A DNA stretch of 64,000 bases from Micavibrio sp964400125 (GTDB lineage Bacteria; Pseudomonadota; Alphaproteobacteria; Micavibrionales; Micavibrionaceae): contig CAYNSR010000010.1 in assembly GCA_964400125.1 (NCBI GenBank), forward strand, positions 40,024 through 104,023. The letters run 5' to 3'. A program made the position numbers and the translations under genes. The notes under the pieces were generated by a model. That model was not told the origin of the DNA. It worked only from the letters and a program-made list of their open reading frames with translations, and did not search any database. Each line of letters opens with the position of its first letter. Within the stretch, counting starts at the first letter, position 1. Of the stretch, positions 17,170 through 25,454 are shown piece by piece.

Positions 17170-18009
17170 TTAACTCTGTTTCCGGGGGCAATAATAGCTT
17201 GATCGCCCACCCTGAACGATCTTCCTGATCCCCTTTGTCTTACCTATATCACACTCGCACCCCGGGCAAGCCTGCCCTTCACGCCCATAAACGGCAAAAT
17301 GATGCTGGAAATACCCGGATTCGCCATTGGCCTGCCGGTGATCGCGCAAGGTGCTGCCGCCAGCCTGAATGGCTTTTTTCAAAACAGTCTTGATGGCGGC
17401 CGCCAGTTTTTCAGCCTTTTCGCCCTGCACCCGCCCCACTGAAGTTTGGGGGTCGATTCCCGCCAGAAATAATGCTTCGCTGGCATAAATATTGCCGACC
17501 CCGACGACAACGCGCTGGTCCATGATCGCAATCTTGATTGAAGTCTTTTTCCCTTTCAGCGCCGCCGCCAGAATGGGGCCTGAAAAACGATTCGATAAAG
17601 GTTCAGGACCAAGATGCGAAAAGAATGCGTGTTGTTCCAGCACATCGCTTCGCACCAGATCGAGCATGCCGAAGCGCCGCGCGTCATTCAACACAATTTG
17701 CGTACCATCTTTCATGTGCAAAACGACATGGTCGTGTTTTTGCGGGAGATAATTTCTGTCCTTGATTAAAACCCGCCCCGACATGCCCAGATGGAGGATC
17801 AGGACAAAATCATTGTCCAGCGCGATGAGAATATATTTGGCCCGGCGACTGACTCCCGTCACCGTCGCCCCCGTCAATACGGTTTCGAGATTTTTCGGGA
17901 AAGGTTTGCGCAGATCGCCGCGATGCTGATCCACCCGCATCACCATATTCCCCTTCAGGACAGGCTCCAATCCGCGACAAACCGTTTCGACCTCGGGAAG
18001 CTCCGGCAT
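17170..18009 (-). CDS. mutM: Formamidopyrimidine-DNA glycosylase
   Basis: MutM (Fpg) removes 8-oxoguanine and other oxidised purines and nicks the abasic site. The true start is the ATG at 18009 because the catalytic N-terminus must read M-PELPEVETV, with Pro2 as nucleophile and Glu3 essential; a longer open frame upstream is not used. The protein has 279 residues. The H2TH region is present (VGVGNIYASEALF). The C-terminal zinc finger reads CPGC, then YYCPRK, so the fourth Cys of the usual C-x2-C...C-x2-C set is replaced by Lys. An extra Cys (CPGCEC) might take part in metal binding. Gene order mutM - small periplasmic protein is an operon. Confidence 0.93.
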   Translation of the reverse strand: MPELPEVETVCRGLEPVLKGNMVMRVDQHRGDLRKPFPKNLETVLTGATVTGVSRRAKYILIALDNDFVLILHLGMSGRVLIKDRNYLPQKHDHVVLHMKDGTQIVLNDARRFGMLDLVRSDVLEQHAFFSHLGPEPLSNRFSGPILAAALKGKKTSIKIAIMDQRVVVGVGNIYASEALFLAGIDPQTSVGRVQGEKAEKLAAAIKTVLKKAIQAGGSTLRDHRQANGESGYFQHHFAVYGREGQACPGCECDIGKTKGIRKIVQGGRSSYYCPRKQS

Positions 18010-18173
18010 AAAAAATTTCACTCTGTTCCAAAATTCACCACCATTATGACATATTTTTATTTTCTTCTGATAAAAGAGAAGCGGCATGCTTAATAAAAAA
18101 CTATAGATACAAAAATAGTATGTATCGGACTTTCCGGCTTCATAGAATTCAACGGTAACCTGTGAGAAAACAG

Positions 18174-19043
18174 ATGAAAACACAAAGCCAAAAGGCTGAT
18201 ACCTACGCCAGCCTTCCAAGACAGGGGCTCTCTTCTGATACTCTTTCCAGGTATTTTAATGGCATATTTAGCACAGTCCATGCAGACACCGATGAATTAC
18301 GGGATTGTGCCTATAAACTGCGATACCGAATTTTTTGTGAGGAACATACAGGATTCGAGGAACGTGATAAGCATTCCGATGGACGTGAGAAAGACATCTA
18401 CGACAGCAACGGTCAGACAACCCATACCTTACTTATCTATAATCCATTACAATTTCCCTTTGGCGTGGTACGAAAAATTTTTCCGGACCTCAATTATCCT
18501 GCGCATTCCCTGCCAATACAGAAACTCATTTCGTCGCCAAGGCTGCACAAAGTCGCATGCAGAGTGAATGAGATATCACGGATGGGTCGTTCCGTAGAGT
18601 TGAGCAACATTATCAAACAAGATCTGGCGGACCGAAGCCGTTTTTTGTTCGGGGACATACCTTTGAATGAACACCCGTTATTGATCAAAACTTTACTTGG
18701 CCTTACGCCGTTAGGGCTTACCCGCGCCTCTTTCGAAGGGGCCATGAGAAAAGGTTTCTTGGTCTGTGTCGGCGTTATGACACCAGATCATCTGGAAAGA
18801 ATGAGCCGCTTCGGCCTCGATCGTCCGGAAATACTTGGCCACAATGTCGAGTTTCACGGAGAAAGAACACCTTTTCTCTTTAATATCCGCGACGCATATA
18901 ATCGTATCGCACAGCACCCGCTCACATGGGATATTCTTTCCAGAGAAGGTCGCAACCATGCTCTGGCCGAAGCCATCCACAAATCAAGCATTGTGGAACC
19001 GGCTCGAAACAAAAATTGGGCATCAGTAAACTTTAACCGGTAA
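18174..19043 (+). CDS. FeeM/LuxI-like acyltransferase (exosortase-associated type)
   Basis: The protein of about 289 residues has the N-terminal pattern ELRDCAYKLRYRIFCEEHTGFE, then ...HTLLIYNPLQFPFGVVRKIFP, and a VCRVNEISR-like strand (KVACRVNEISRMGRSVEL). This resembles the GNAT-fold acyl-transferases related to N-acyl amino acid synthase FeeM and autoinducer synthases, especially those annotated with PEP-CTERM/exosortase systems. It would move an acyl chain from acyl-ACP to an amine; the product is unknown. No exosortase or receptor gene is nearby. I chose the ATG at 18174; a GTG at 18162 is possible. It is divergent from mutM across an AT-rich gap and ends at a shared terminator. Confidence 0.65.
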   Translation: MKTQSQKADTYASLPRQGLSSDTLSRYFNGIFSTVHADTDELRDCAYKLRYRIFCEEHTGFEERDKHSDGREKDIYDSNGQTTHTLLIYNPLQFPFGVVRKIFPDLNYPAHSLPIQKLISSPRLHKVACRVNEISRMGRSVELSNIIKQDLADRSRFLFGDIPLNEHPLLIKTLLGLTPLGLTRASFEGAMRKGFLVCVGVMTPDHLERMSRFGLDRPEILGHNVEFHGERTPFLFNIRDAYNRIAQHPLTWDILSREGRNHALAEAIHKSSIVEPARNKNWASVNFNR

Positions 19044-19049
19044 TACAAA

Positions 19050-19080
19050 AAGAAAAGGCCGGATTTCTCCGGCCTTTTTG
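19050..19080. terminator. Shared hairpin terminator of acyltransferase and groL
   Basis: AAAAGGCCGGA (19053-19063) and TCCGGCCTTTT (19068-19078) form an 11-bp stem with a 4-nt loop and T tracts in both directions. It separates two convergent genes. Confidence 0.85.
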
Positions 19081-19103
19081 TATTTTGCATTGAGAGTAAA
19101 GGC

Positions 19104-20750
19104 TTAAAAGCCCATATCACCCATATCGCCCATGCCGCCGCCGGGCATACCGCCCATCGGCTTTTTATCTTCCGGCGCGTCGGTGACCATGGCTTCGGTG
19201 ACGATCAAAAGACCGGCAACGGAAGCAGCATCCTGCAGCGCGGTGCGAACCACCTTCACAGGATCGACGATCCCGGTTTTGACGAGGTCGCAGTATTCGT
19301 TTTTCTGCGCGTCATAACCATAATTAAAGTCTTTCTGCTCCAGCATGTGGCCGACGATGATCGACCCTTCCATACCGGCGTTTTCGACGATCTGGCGTAC
19401 CGGGGACTGGATGGCGCGGCGGATAATATCCACCCCGACTTCCTGATCGCGGTTGTCGCCTTTCAGACCTTCGAGCGCACGGGTCGCATAAAGAAGGGCC
19501 GCACCGCCACCGGCGATAATGCCTTCTTCGACGGCGGCACGGGTGGCGTGCATTGCATCGTCAACGCGGTCTTTACGCTCTTTCACTTCGACTTCCGAAC
19601 CACCGCCGACACGGATAACGGCAACGCCGCCAGCGAGTTTTGCCAGACGTTCTTGCAGTTTTTCCTTGTCGTAGTCGGAGGATGTTTCCTCGATCTGGGC
19701 GCGGATCTGGTTGCAACGCGCATCGATTTCCTTCTTGTCGCCAGCACCGTCGATAATGGTGGTGTCGTCCTTGGTGATGCGTACGCGCTTGGCCTGACCC
19801 AGCATATCGAGCGTAACCGTTTCCAGCTTGATGCCGAGATCTTCGGAAATGACCTGACCCTTGGTAACGATAGCCATGTCTTCCAGCATCGCCTTGCGAC
19901 GATCACCGAAGCCCGGCGCCTTGACGGCAGCGACCTTCAGGCCGCCACGCAGTTTGTTGACCACCAGCGTTGCCAGAGCCTCGCCCTCGACATCTTCGGC
20001 CACGATCAGCAGCGGACGACCCGATTGCACAACAGCTTCCAGAATCGGCAGCATGGATTGCAGGTTGGAAACCTTTTTCTCGCTGAGGAGAATATAGGGG
20101 TTTTCCATTTCGCAAACCATTTTGTCGGCATTGGTGATGAAGTACGGCGACAGATAGCCGCGATCAAACTGCATACCCTCGACGATATCCAGCTCGGTTT
20201 CCAGAGATTTGGCTTCTTCGACGGTGATGACGCCTTCCTTACCGACCTTGTCCATCGCCTTGGCGATGTACTCGGCGATTTCCTTGTCACCGTTCGAGGA
20301 GATCATGCCGACCTGTTCGATTTCAGCGTTGGTTTTCACCGGCTTGGCGCGTGATTTCAGATCTTCGACAACGGCGGAAACAGCCTTTTCAATGCCGCGA
20401 CGCAGATCCATCGGGTTCATCCCGGCGGCAACCGCCTTGACGCCTTCGCGGATGATGGCCTGCGCCAGAACCGTTGCGGTCGTCGTGCCGTCACCGGCGA
20501 TGTCGTTTTGCTTGCTGGCGACTTCACGAACGAGTTGAGCGCCCATGTTTTCGTGCTTGTCTTTCAACTCAATCTGCTTGGCGACCGTAACACCGTCCTT
20601 GGTGACTTGCGGCGCACCGAAAGATTTATCGAGAATAACAAGGCGGCCTTTCGGACCCAGCGTGACTTTTACGGCGTCGGCGAGAACATTCACGCCACGC
20701 AGCATTTTATCGCGGGCTTCGCCCCGGAATTTTACATCTTTTGCAGCCAT
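19104..20750 (-). CDS. groL: Chaperonin GroEL
   Basis: The 548-residue chaperonin subunit forms the double ring that folds proteins with GroES. It begins MAAKDVKFRGEARDKMLRGV and includes the ATP-binding DGTTTATVLAQAI. The C-terminus has the Gly-Met-rich tail MGGMPGGGMGDMGDMGF. Length and sequence are standard. It is downstream of groS, but a 157-bp palindromic repeat occupies most of the roughly 210-bp gap, which is wider than in most groESL operons. Regulation is through the CIRCE element upstream of groS. Confidence 0.98.
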   Translation of the reverse strand: MAAKDVKFRGEARDKMLRGVNVLADAVKVTLGPKGRLVILDKSFGAPQVTKDGVTVAKQIELKDKHENMGAQLVREVASKQNDIAGDGTTTATVLAQAIIREGVKAVAAGMNPMDLRRGIEKAVSAVVEDLKSRAKPVKTNAEIEQVGMISSNGDKEIAEYIAKAMDKVGKEGVITVEEAKSLETELDIVEGMQFDRGYLSPYFITNADKMVCEMENPYILLSEKKVSNLQSMLPILEAVVQSGRPLLIVAEDVEGEALATLVVNKLRGGLKVAAVKAPGFGDRRKAMLEDMAIVTKGQVISEDLGIKLETVTLDMLGQAKRVRITKDDTTIIDGAGDKKEIDARCNQIRAQIEETSSDYDKEKLQERLAKLAGGVAVIRVGGGSEVEVKERKDRVDDAMHATRAAVEEGIIAGGGAALLYATRALEGLKGDNRDQEVGVDIIRRAIQSPVRQIVENAGMEGSIIVGHMLEQKDFNYGYDAQKNEYCDLVKTGIVDPVKVVRTALQDAASVAGLLIVTEAMVTDAPEDKKPMGGMPGGGMGDMGDMGF

Positions 20751-20800
20751 AGTATTTTCTCCTTGAAACAGTTTGTTATTTGATTTCTCAGGTTGTTTTT

Positions 20801-20957
20801 ACCGCGAAGCACACGAAGGACACGAAGACATCTCAGATATCATTCCAGACACGGAGAGAACCTTCAGAATTCTTTTTATAAAAAAAGAATTTTTCAACTT
20901 CATCCGTGTTTCATATTTTAAATGATATGTCTTCGTGCCCTTCGTGTGCTTCGTGGT
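20801..20957. repeat. Palindromic repeat element, copy 2, between groS and groL
   Basis: Left arm from 20801 (ACCGCGAAGCACACGAAGGA at its start) and right arm ending at 20957 are imperfect inverted repeats of about 34 bp with a few mismatches, around a centre of about 90 bp. The arms share the ACGAAG pattern of the 14110-14240 element, while the centres differ. It lies within the groESL intergenic region and would form a large hairpin in the bicistronic mRNA. Confidence 0.8.
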
Positions 20958-20970
20958 TAAGGTTTTTTCT

Positions 20971-21261
20971 TTAGGCGGCAAGCACGCCCATGATGTCGCT
21001 TTCCTTCATGACGAGGTATTCCTCGCCATCCATGTTGATCTCGGTGCCGGACCATTTGGAAAACAGCACACGGTCGCCAGCCTTGACATCCAGCGGGATG
21101 ATCTTGCCGGATTCATCGCGAATACCGGAACCGACAGCAACAATTTCGCCTTCCATCGGCTTCTCGGTTGCAGAATCGGGGATGATGATCCCGCCTCTGG
21201 TTTTGGTTTCCGGCTCGACGCGGCGGAGCATGACACGGTCATGCAGGGGACGGAATTTCAT
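20971..21261 (-). CDS. groS: Co-chaperonin GroES
   Basis: The 96-residue GroES forms the lid of the GroEL chamber. It begins MKFRPLHDRVMLRRVEPETK, has the mobile-loop region GGIIIPDSATEKP, and ends EEYLVMKESDIMGVLAA. Length is standard. The CIRCE operator lies about 60 nt upstream of its start, so it is the first gene of the HrcA-controlled groESL operon. Confidence 0.97.
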   Translation of the reverse strand: MKFRPLHDRVMLRRVEPETKTRGGIIIPDSATEKPMEGEIVAVGSGIRDESGKIIPLDVKAGDRVLFSKWSGTEINMDGEEYLVMKESDIMGVLAA

Positions 21262-21321
21262 TGGTCAATCCTCCTTAAAGGGTTGAAATTGTTAAACATT
21301 CACTCTCAATCGGCCAGAATG

Positions 21322-21348
21322 TTAGCACTCCCAGCTGGTGAGTGCCAA
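21322..21348. promoter_or_regulatory. CIRCE heat-shock operator
   Basis: TTAGCACTC (21322-21330), a 9-nt spacer, and GAGTGCCAA (21340-21348) match the CIRCE consensus TTAGCACTC-N9-GAGTGCTAA with one mismatch. CIRCE is bound by the repressor HrcA, so groESL here should be induced by heat or folding stress. hrcA is not in the window. Confidence 0.95.
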
Positions 21349-21500
21349 CTATGTAGGCGAATTTCGGGAAAAATTCAAGCGTTCTATACACCCATCCGGC
21401 GGAAACATTAATAATTTTGCAATATCCCTGTGCGAGAATTTAAGGGCAGAAAAGGATTTTTTGCGGCCAAACGGGCTTACAGGCAGGGGAGTATTGATCG

Positions 21501-21767
21501 ATGGCAGATCTGGGCGTTCAGTTAATCCGGGATTATCGTCTTACCACAGCGGAAATCATCTACCACCTGCCCGACTACCCCGAACTGCTGCAATCCTATA
21601 TCTGGCAAGAATACGACATGGCGCCACAATTTCCCGTGCTGAACAAGTTCCTGCATTTCTGGACACTTAATCTGGACGGAAAACTCCATTCCGTCTATGT
21701 CGCCAGCCAGCGCATCATCACCCCCGGCGAAGTAAAAATCTACGGCACCGAATTTACCCTGCAATAG
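21501..21767 (+). CDS. Usg family protein
   Basis: The 88-residue protein matches the alphaproteobacterial Usg family, recognised from LTTAEIIYHLPDYPELLQSY, the WQEYDMAPQFP motif and the terminal VYVASQRIITPGEVK. The family's role is not established; an old annotation linked it to the tryptophan pathway. The protein is soluble, with no signal peptide. It stands alone on the plus strand between groS and the convergent ferredoxin gene. Confidence 0.8.
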   Translation: MADLGVQLIRDYRLTTAEIIYHLPDYPELLQSYIWQEYDMAPQFPVLNKFLHFWTLNLDGKLHSVYVASQRIITPGEVKIYGTEFTLQ

Positions 21768-21777
21768 TTTTTGCCGC

Positions 21778-22101
21778 CTATTCCGGATTGGGCGCGATCA
21801 GGACGCGCAGCCCATCAAGGGCTTCCGTCATAACGATCTGGCATGATAGTCGGGAATTTTCCTGAACCTGCAGGGCCGAATCGAGCATGACCTCTTCCTC
21901 TTCGCCCATGGGCGGTACGCGGCCTGCCCATTCCGGCGCGATATAGACATGGCATGTCGCGCAACAACACGCCCCGCCGCATTCCGCCTTCAGCGGGAAA
22001 CCGTAATCGCGCAGAATTTCCATGACCTGCCACCCTTCCAGCGCCTCAAGCGTATGGTCCGTCCCGTCGCTATGGGTGACGTTCAGAGTCAGTGTTTTCA
22101 T
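21778..22101 (-). CDS. 2Fe-2S ferredoxin, adrenodoxin type
   Basis: The 107-residue electron carrier has the C-x5-C-x2-C pattern at Cys41, Cys47 and Cys50 with the fourth ligand at Cys87, which defines the adrenodoxin/bacterial Isc ferredoxin family. Two further Cys (45, 46) lie inside the cluster loop. The ferredoxin-NADP reductase gene two genes upstream on the same strand is a plausible electron donor. Genes are spaced closely, so a shared transcript is likely. Possible roles include iron-sulfur cluster assembly and heme A synthesis, which uses such ferredoxins; ctaA is nearby. Confidence 0.9.
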   Translation of the reverse strand: MKTLTLNVTHSDGTDHTLEALEGWQVMEILRDYGFPLKAECGGACCCATCHVYIAPEWAGRVPPMGEEEEVMLDSALQVQENSRLSCQIVMTEALDGLRVLIAPNPE

Positions 22102-22121
22102 GTTTCGATACTCTAAATAGG

Positions 22122-22949
22122 CTAAACGCTACGCAGCCGCGGCGTCATCATCTTTTTTAGTCCATACGCCGCCGCCAGCGTACTGAGTACCGCAATCACC
22201 GTATCGAAGACAACATGAAAAAGAACCATGACGACGCTCGGCAGCAGCGGCATCGGCGCGCCCGAATCGAGATGCGAAGACAGCAGGGCGGAAGACACCA
22301 CCAGCAACAGCAAAATAATGGGAATCACGCTGACCAGCCAGACCCCCAGTAACCGGATCGAGACCTGCATACTGTTCGGCGGGTTCATCAAGACCTGCGG
22401 CCTCAATCCTGCCGCCACCGGGATATAGAGGAAGATAAACCGGAATCCCCAGATCGTCAGGAAAATCAGCAACAACGCCACAAGCGCAATGCCCGGCGGG
22501 GTATCCCCCGGGATAGAGGGTGTTTCCACGGCAGCGGTCTGGGCCGAGGTGAGAATCGCCTTGAACCCCGCCAGCAGGAATTTGATAACGACGTAAAACA
22601 GTGTTCCCGCCGTGATGCCGTAAACGCGGTCTTGCAGCATCTGGTGGTCGAGCACCGGATCGCCGCTAGGGCGGAAGGGCCAGCGCTGGTCATAAAACAC
22701 CAGCCGGATCAGATGCGCCAGCATCCACCCTTCGGCGAAATATGCAGGCAACAACACCAGCGCCGAACGAATAAAATCAGCTTGCCAACCGACCAGCAGC
22801 AAAATCATGAAGCAGATGAGCTTCACCAGCACCGGCACGGCGGCAATCCGCAACAGATATTCCCGTTCCCGCCAGAGCGTGCGGTAACCAAAATCGATGC
22901 AATCGATCACATCAATCGCCTCGCGGGGCGCGGGTTCAGGCGGCTTCAT
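22122..22949 (-). CDS. Integral membrane protein, unknown
   Basis: The protein has about 275 residues from the ATG at 22949 and about six membrane helices, with a Pro/Thr-rich loop (residues about 160-175) between the halves. I chose 22949 because its overlap with the upstream reductase gene is only 14 nt; an upstream ATG at 22982 would overlap by 47 nt. I recognise no family or catalytic motif. Its place between ferredoxin reductase and ferredoxin suggests co-expression but does not define a role. Confidence 0.7.
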   Translation of the reverse strand: MKPPEPAPREAIDVIDCIDFGYRTLWREREYLLRIAAVPVLVKLICFMILLLVGWQADFIRSALVLLPAYFAEGWMLAHLIRLVFYDQRWPFRPSGDPVLDHQMLQDRVYGITAGTLFYVVIKFLLAGFKAILTSAQTAAVETPSIPGDTPPGIALVALLLIFLTIWGFRFIFLYIPVAAGLRPQVLMNPPNSMQVSIRLLGVWLVSVIPIILLLLVVSSALLSSHLDSGAPMPLLPSVVMVLFHVVFDTVIAVLSTLAAAYGLKKMMTPRLRSV

Positions 22950-23991
22950 TCTGACGCACCCCGAGTTTTGATTGAAGGTCACTGGACGATGTCGTGTACT
23001 GGAATCTCAGCTTCCGTTCCGGATAGACGTAACGGAACGCCTGCTGCGCCATGAGTGCCGCTTCATGAAAGCCGGACAGAATCAGCTTGAGCTTGCCGGG
23101 ATAATGGTTGATATCCCCGATGGCAAAAATTCCGGGCGTTGCCGTTTCGAATTTCTCGGTATCGACCGGCACCAGATTTTCGTGCAGGTTCAGGCCGAAA
23201 TCACCGATTGGCCCCAGTTTCATCGTCAGTCCGTAAAACGCCAGCAGGCAATCGGCCTCGATACTGTATTCCCCGCGCTCTTTTGATTGTAACGATACGG
23301 TGTGTAATTGTCCGTTAGCCCCTGAAAGCGCTGTGATATTTGCAATTTCAAGCGTCATTTTTTTGGAGGCGACCAGAGCCCGCATTTTATTGATACTGTC
23401 CGGAGCGGCGCGAAAATCATCGCGGCGGTGAACCAGCGTTACGGAGGCGGCAACGGGTTGCAGGTTAAGCGTCCAGTCAAGCGCGGAATCCCCGCCCCCG
23501 GCGATCACCAGATGTTTGCCGTGGAATTGTTCCATCTTGCGGACCGCATAAAAGACCGAGCGCCCCTCATAGGCATCGATCCCCGGGATAGCCGGTTTTT
23601 TCGGCACGAAGGACCCGCCGCCAGCGGCAATCACCACCACCTTCGCGTCGATCATCGTCCCGGTATCGGTCGTGATCCGCCATGTGCCATCCTCACGCTT
23701 TTCAAGCGCTGCGGCCATCTGGCCGAAATGAAAGACCGGATGGAACGGCCTGATCTGTTCCATCAGCCGGTCGGTCAATTCCTGCCCGGTCACAACCGGC
23801 AAAGCCGGGATATCGTAAATCGGTTTTTCCGGGTAAAGCTCGGCGCATTGCCCCCCCGGGCGATCAAGGATATCGACCAGATGCGCCTTGAGATCGAGCA
23901 GCCCCAGTTCAAAGACCGCGAACAAGCCGACCGGTCCTGCACCGATAATCACCACATCCGTTTTATGGAGGTTTTCCGCCATCTTATCCAA
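22936..23991 (-). CDS. Ferredoxin--NADP reductase, thioredoxin-reductase type
   Basis: The 351-residue flavoprotein passes electrons between NADPH and ferredoxin. It has the FAD-binding GAGPVG at residues 17-22, the DRPGGQCAELYPEKPIYDIP signature of YumC-type reductases, a second Rossmann motif GGGDSALDW, and the C-terminal FAD contact AIGDINHYPGKLKL. It lacks the CxxC of thioredoxin reductases, as expected for this subfamily. A 2Fe-2S ferredoxin is encoded downstream on the same strand. Confidence 0.92.
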   Translation of the reverse strand: MDKMAENLHKTDVVIIGAGPVGLFAVFELGLLDLKAHLVDILDRPGGQCAELYPEKPIYDIPALPVVTGQELTDRLMEQIRPFHPVFHFGQMAAALEKREDGTWRITTDTGTMIDAKVVVIAAGGGSFVPKKPAIPGIDAYEGRSVFYAVRKMEQFHGKHLVIAGGGDSALDWTLNLQPVAASVTLVHRRDDFRAAPDSINKMRALVASKKMTLEIANITALSGANGQLHTVSLQSKERGEYSIEADCLLAFYGLTMKLGPIGDFGLNLHENLVPVDTEKFETATPGIFAIGDINHYPGKLKLILSGFHEAALMAQQAFRYVYPERKLRFQYTTSSSDLQSKLGVRQNEAA

Positions 23992-24031
23992 TTGATATTG
24001 TCATAATTTTATTGCCGCAATTGACACCCCT

Positions 24032-24195
24032 ATGATATACATTAATCCGCCCGCCGGGAAAACGGCTTTACCGAGATTAAGGATATTAAAAAGTATGACG
24101 ATCTGGTCGAGGGTAAAGAAATCCAGATCAACACCGACGGCCTGATCGCCACGACCAAAACCGGAAAATCCCTGATCGGCAGCACGCCGAAATAG
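24032..24195 (+). pseudogene. Small ORF with apparent one-base frameshift
   Basis: An ATG at 24032 starts MIYINPPAG, and a different frame then continues ENGFTEIKDIKKYDDLVEGK through INTDGLIATTKTGKSLIG to a stop at 24195. Adding one G to the GGG run near 24057 would join them into a 54-residue protein. Neither frame alone gives a sensible gene: the downstream part has no start codon. It could be a decayed small gene, a remnant of a larger one, or a base-calling error in a homopolymer. No function can be assigned. Confidence 0.4.
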
Positions 24196-24263
24196 GCTCA
24201 GGACCTATTGATTCTCAAAAAAAGATACCCAGACCACAATAAACATAGGCCTCTACAAAGGCC

Positions 24264-24336
24264 GTCATCCCGAGCGTAGCCGAGGGATCCGAGAGATTTC
24301 GGCTGGGTTGTATCCCTCGGCTACGCTCGGGATGAC
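24264..24336. repeat. Perfect inverted repeat (REP-like hairpin)
   Basis: Arms at 24264-24288 and 24312-24336 are exact 25-bp inverted copies (GTCATCCCGAGCGTAGCCGA is part of the left arm) with a 23-nt loop. Sequences of this GTCATCCCGAGCG type recur as intergenic palindromes in many genomes. It lies about 55 nt upstream of ctaA and could act as a transcript terminator or a REP-like element. Confidence 0.85.
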
Positions 24337-24390
24337 ACGGTATTGAGGTTGCATTGCATTCAACCTGTCTTTTGTGTTTAAGATGCGCTC

Positions 24391-25374
24391 ATGCATATTC
24401 AGCGTACGATTTCAAACTGGCTTTTGCTGTGTTGCTTTATGGTTTTCGCCATGGCGATCATCGGGGCCGTGACACGCCTGACGGAATCGGGATTGTCGAT
24501 CACGGAATGGAAACCGGTCACAGGTGCCCTGCCACCGCTAAATGAAGATCACTGGCAACGCGCATTCGATCTGTATAAACAGACACCGGAATTTACCGCC
24601 CGGCATTTCTGGATGGATATTGATGATTTTAAAAAAATCTATTTCTGGGAATGGTTGCACCGCCTGTGGGGCCGCCTGATCGGTCTGGCCTATGTTCTGC
24701 CGCTGGCGTGGTTTGTCGCCAGAAAACAAATCCCGAAAGAGTCGTTGTGGAAGTTTTACGGCCTGCTGGGGCTGGGCGCGTTACAGGGTTTCGTCGGCTG
24801 GTTCATGGTACAAAGCGGATTGGTGGACCGCCCGTCGGTCAGCCATTTTCGTCTGGCGGCACATCTTGGTCTGGCGCTGCTGCTGTTCGCGGTGATGTTT
24901 TGGATGGCGCTGGATTTCCGCCGTGGCCTGCCGCGCCGCGCACCCGGAAAGGGAATCGCAGGCGGGTGGATTGTGCTGTTTTTGGTGGCGGTGACGATTT
25001 TATGGGGGGCCTTCGTTGCCGGGCTGGATGCCGGTCTGATCTATAACGAATTCCCCCACATGGATGGCGGATTGATTCCCCCTGATTTCGGCAGCCCCCA
25101 TTCCAGCCCCGCAGGCGTACAGTTTCTGCATCGCTGGCTGGCGATCACGACCCTGATTGCCGTCATGGTCTATGCGTGGCGGCATCGCCATGCACGCGCG
25201 GCCTGCGCCACGGGGGTCATTGCCCTGTTTCAGGTTGGTCTGGGGATTGCAACCCTGCTGACGCAAGTCAGCCTGCCGCTGGCGGCGCTGCATCAGGCCG
25301 GGGCTATCACGCTCCTCGCCGCTGTCCTGCTGGCCCAGCACCGGTTGATGTATCCATCGTCCAGCATCAAATAA
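24391..25374 (+). CDS. ctaA: Heme A synthase (CtaA/COX15 type 2)
   Basis: The 327-residue protein oxidises heme O to heme A for cytochrome aa3 oxidase. It has eight predicted membrane helices in two similar halves. Conserved motifs are RLTESGLSITEWKPVTGALP, EWLHRLWGR, HFRLAAHLG, FVAGLDAGLIYNEFPHMDG, FLHRW and LHQ, which supply the heme-binding histidines. Length is normal and the gene is complete. The last 351 bp (25010-25360) are repeated at 27935-28285, on the far side of the ankyrin gene, so the 3' end has been duplicated and the final residues (SSIK) differ from those of the second copy. Confidence 0.93.
   Translation: MHIQRTISNWLLLCCFMVFAMAIIGAVTRLTESGLSITEWKPVTGALPPLNEDHWQRAFDLYKQTPEFTARHFWMDIDDFKKIYFWEWLHRLWGRLIGLAYVLPLAWFVARKQIPKESLWKFYGLLGLGALQGFVGWFMVQSGLVDRPSVSHFRLAAHLGLALLLFAVMFWMALDFRRGLPRRAPGKGIAGGWIVLFLVAVTILWGAFVAGLDAGLIYNEFPHMDGGLIPPDFGSPHSSPAGVQFLHRWLAITTLIAVMVYAWRHRHARAACATGVIALFQVGLGIATLLTQVSLPLAALHQAGAITLLAAVLLAQHRLMYPSSSIK
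25010..25360 (+). repeat. 351-bp direct repeat, left copy (3' part of ctaA)
   Basis: This stretch matches 27935-28285 base for base at a constant offset of 2925, apart from three substitutions near the 3' end that I could find. It covers roughly the last third of ctaA. The copies flank the ankyrin-repeat gene. Such long, nearly identical flanks point to a recent duplication or insertion that carried or rebuilt the ctaA end. Confidence 0.95.
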
Positions 25375-25454
25375 AGCCGCATGGGCTGGGCGGCCCGCCT
25401 GTAGTTTACATATTTTTTATTGCGGCAAAGGGGGATATTTTATAATCTTGCAAA

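Noticed and set aside
19347..20354. 335-codon plus-strand ORF
   Set aside because: Antisense to groL, a well-known shadow frame.
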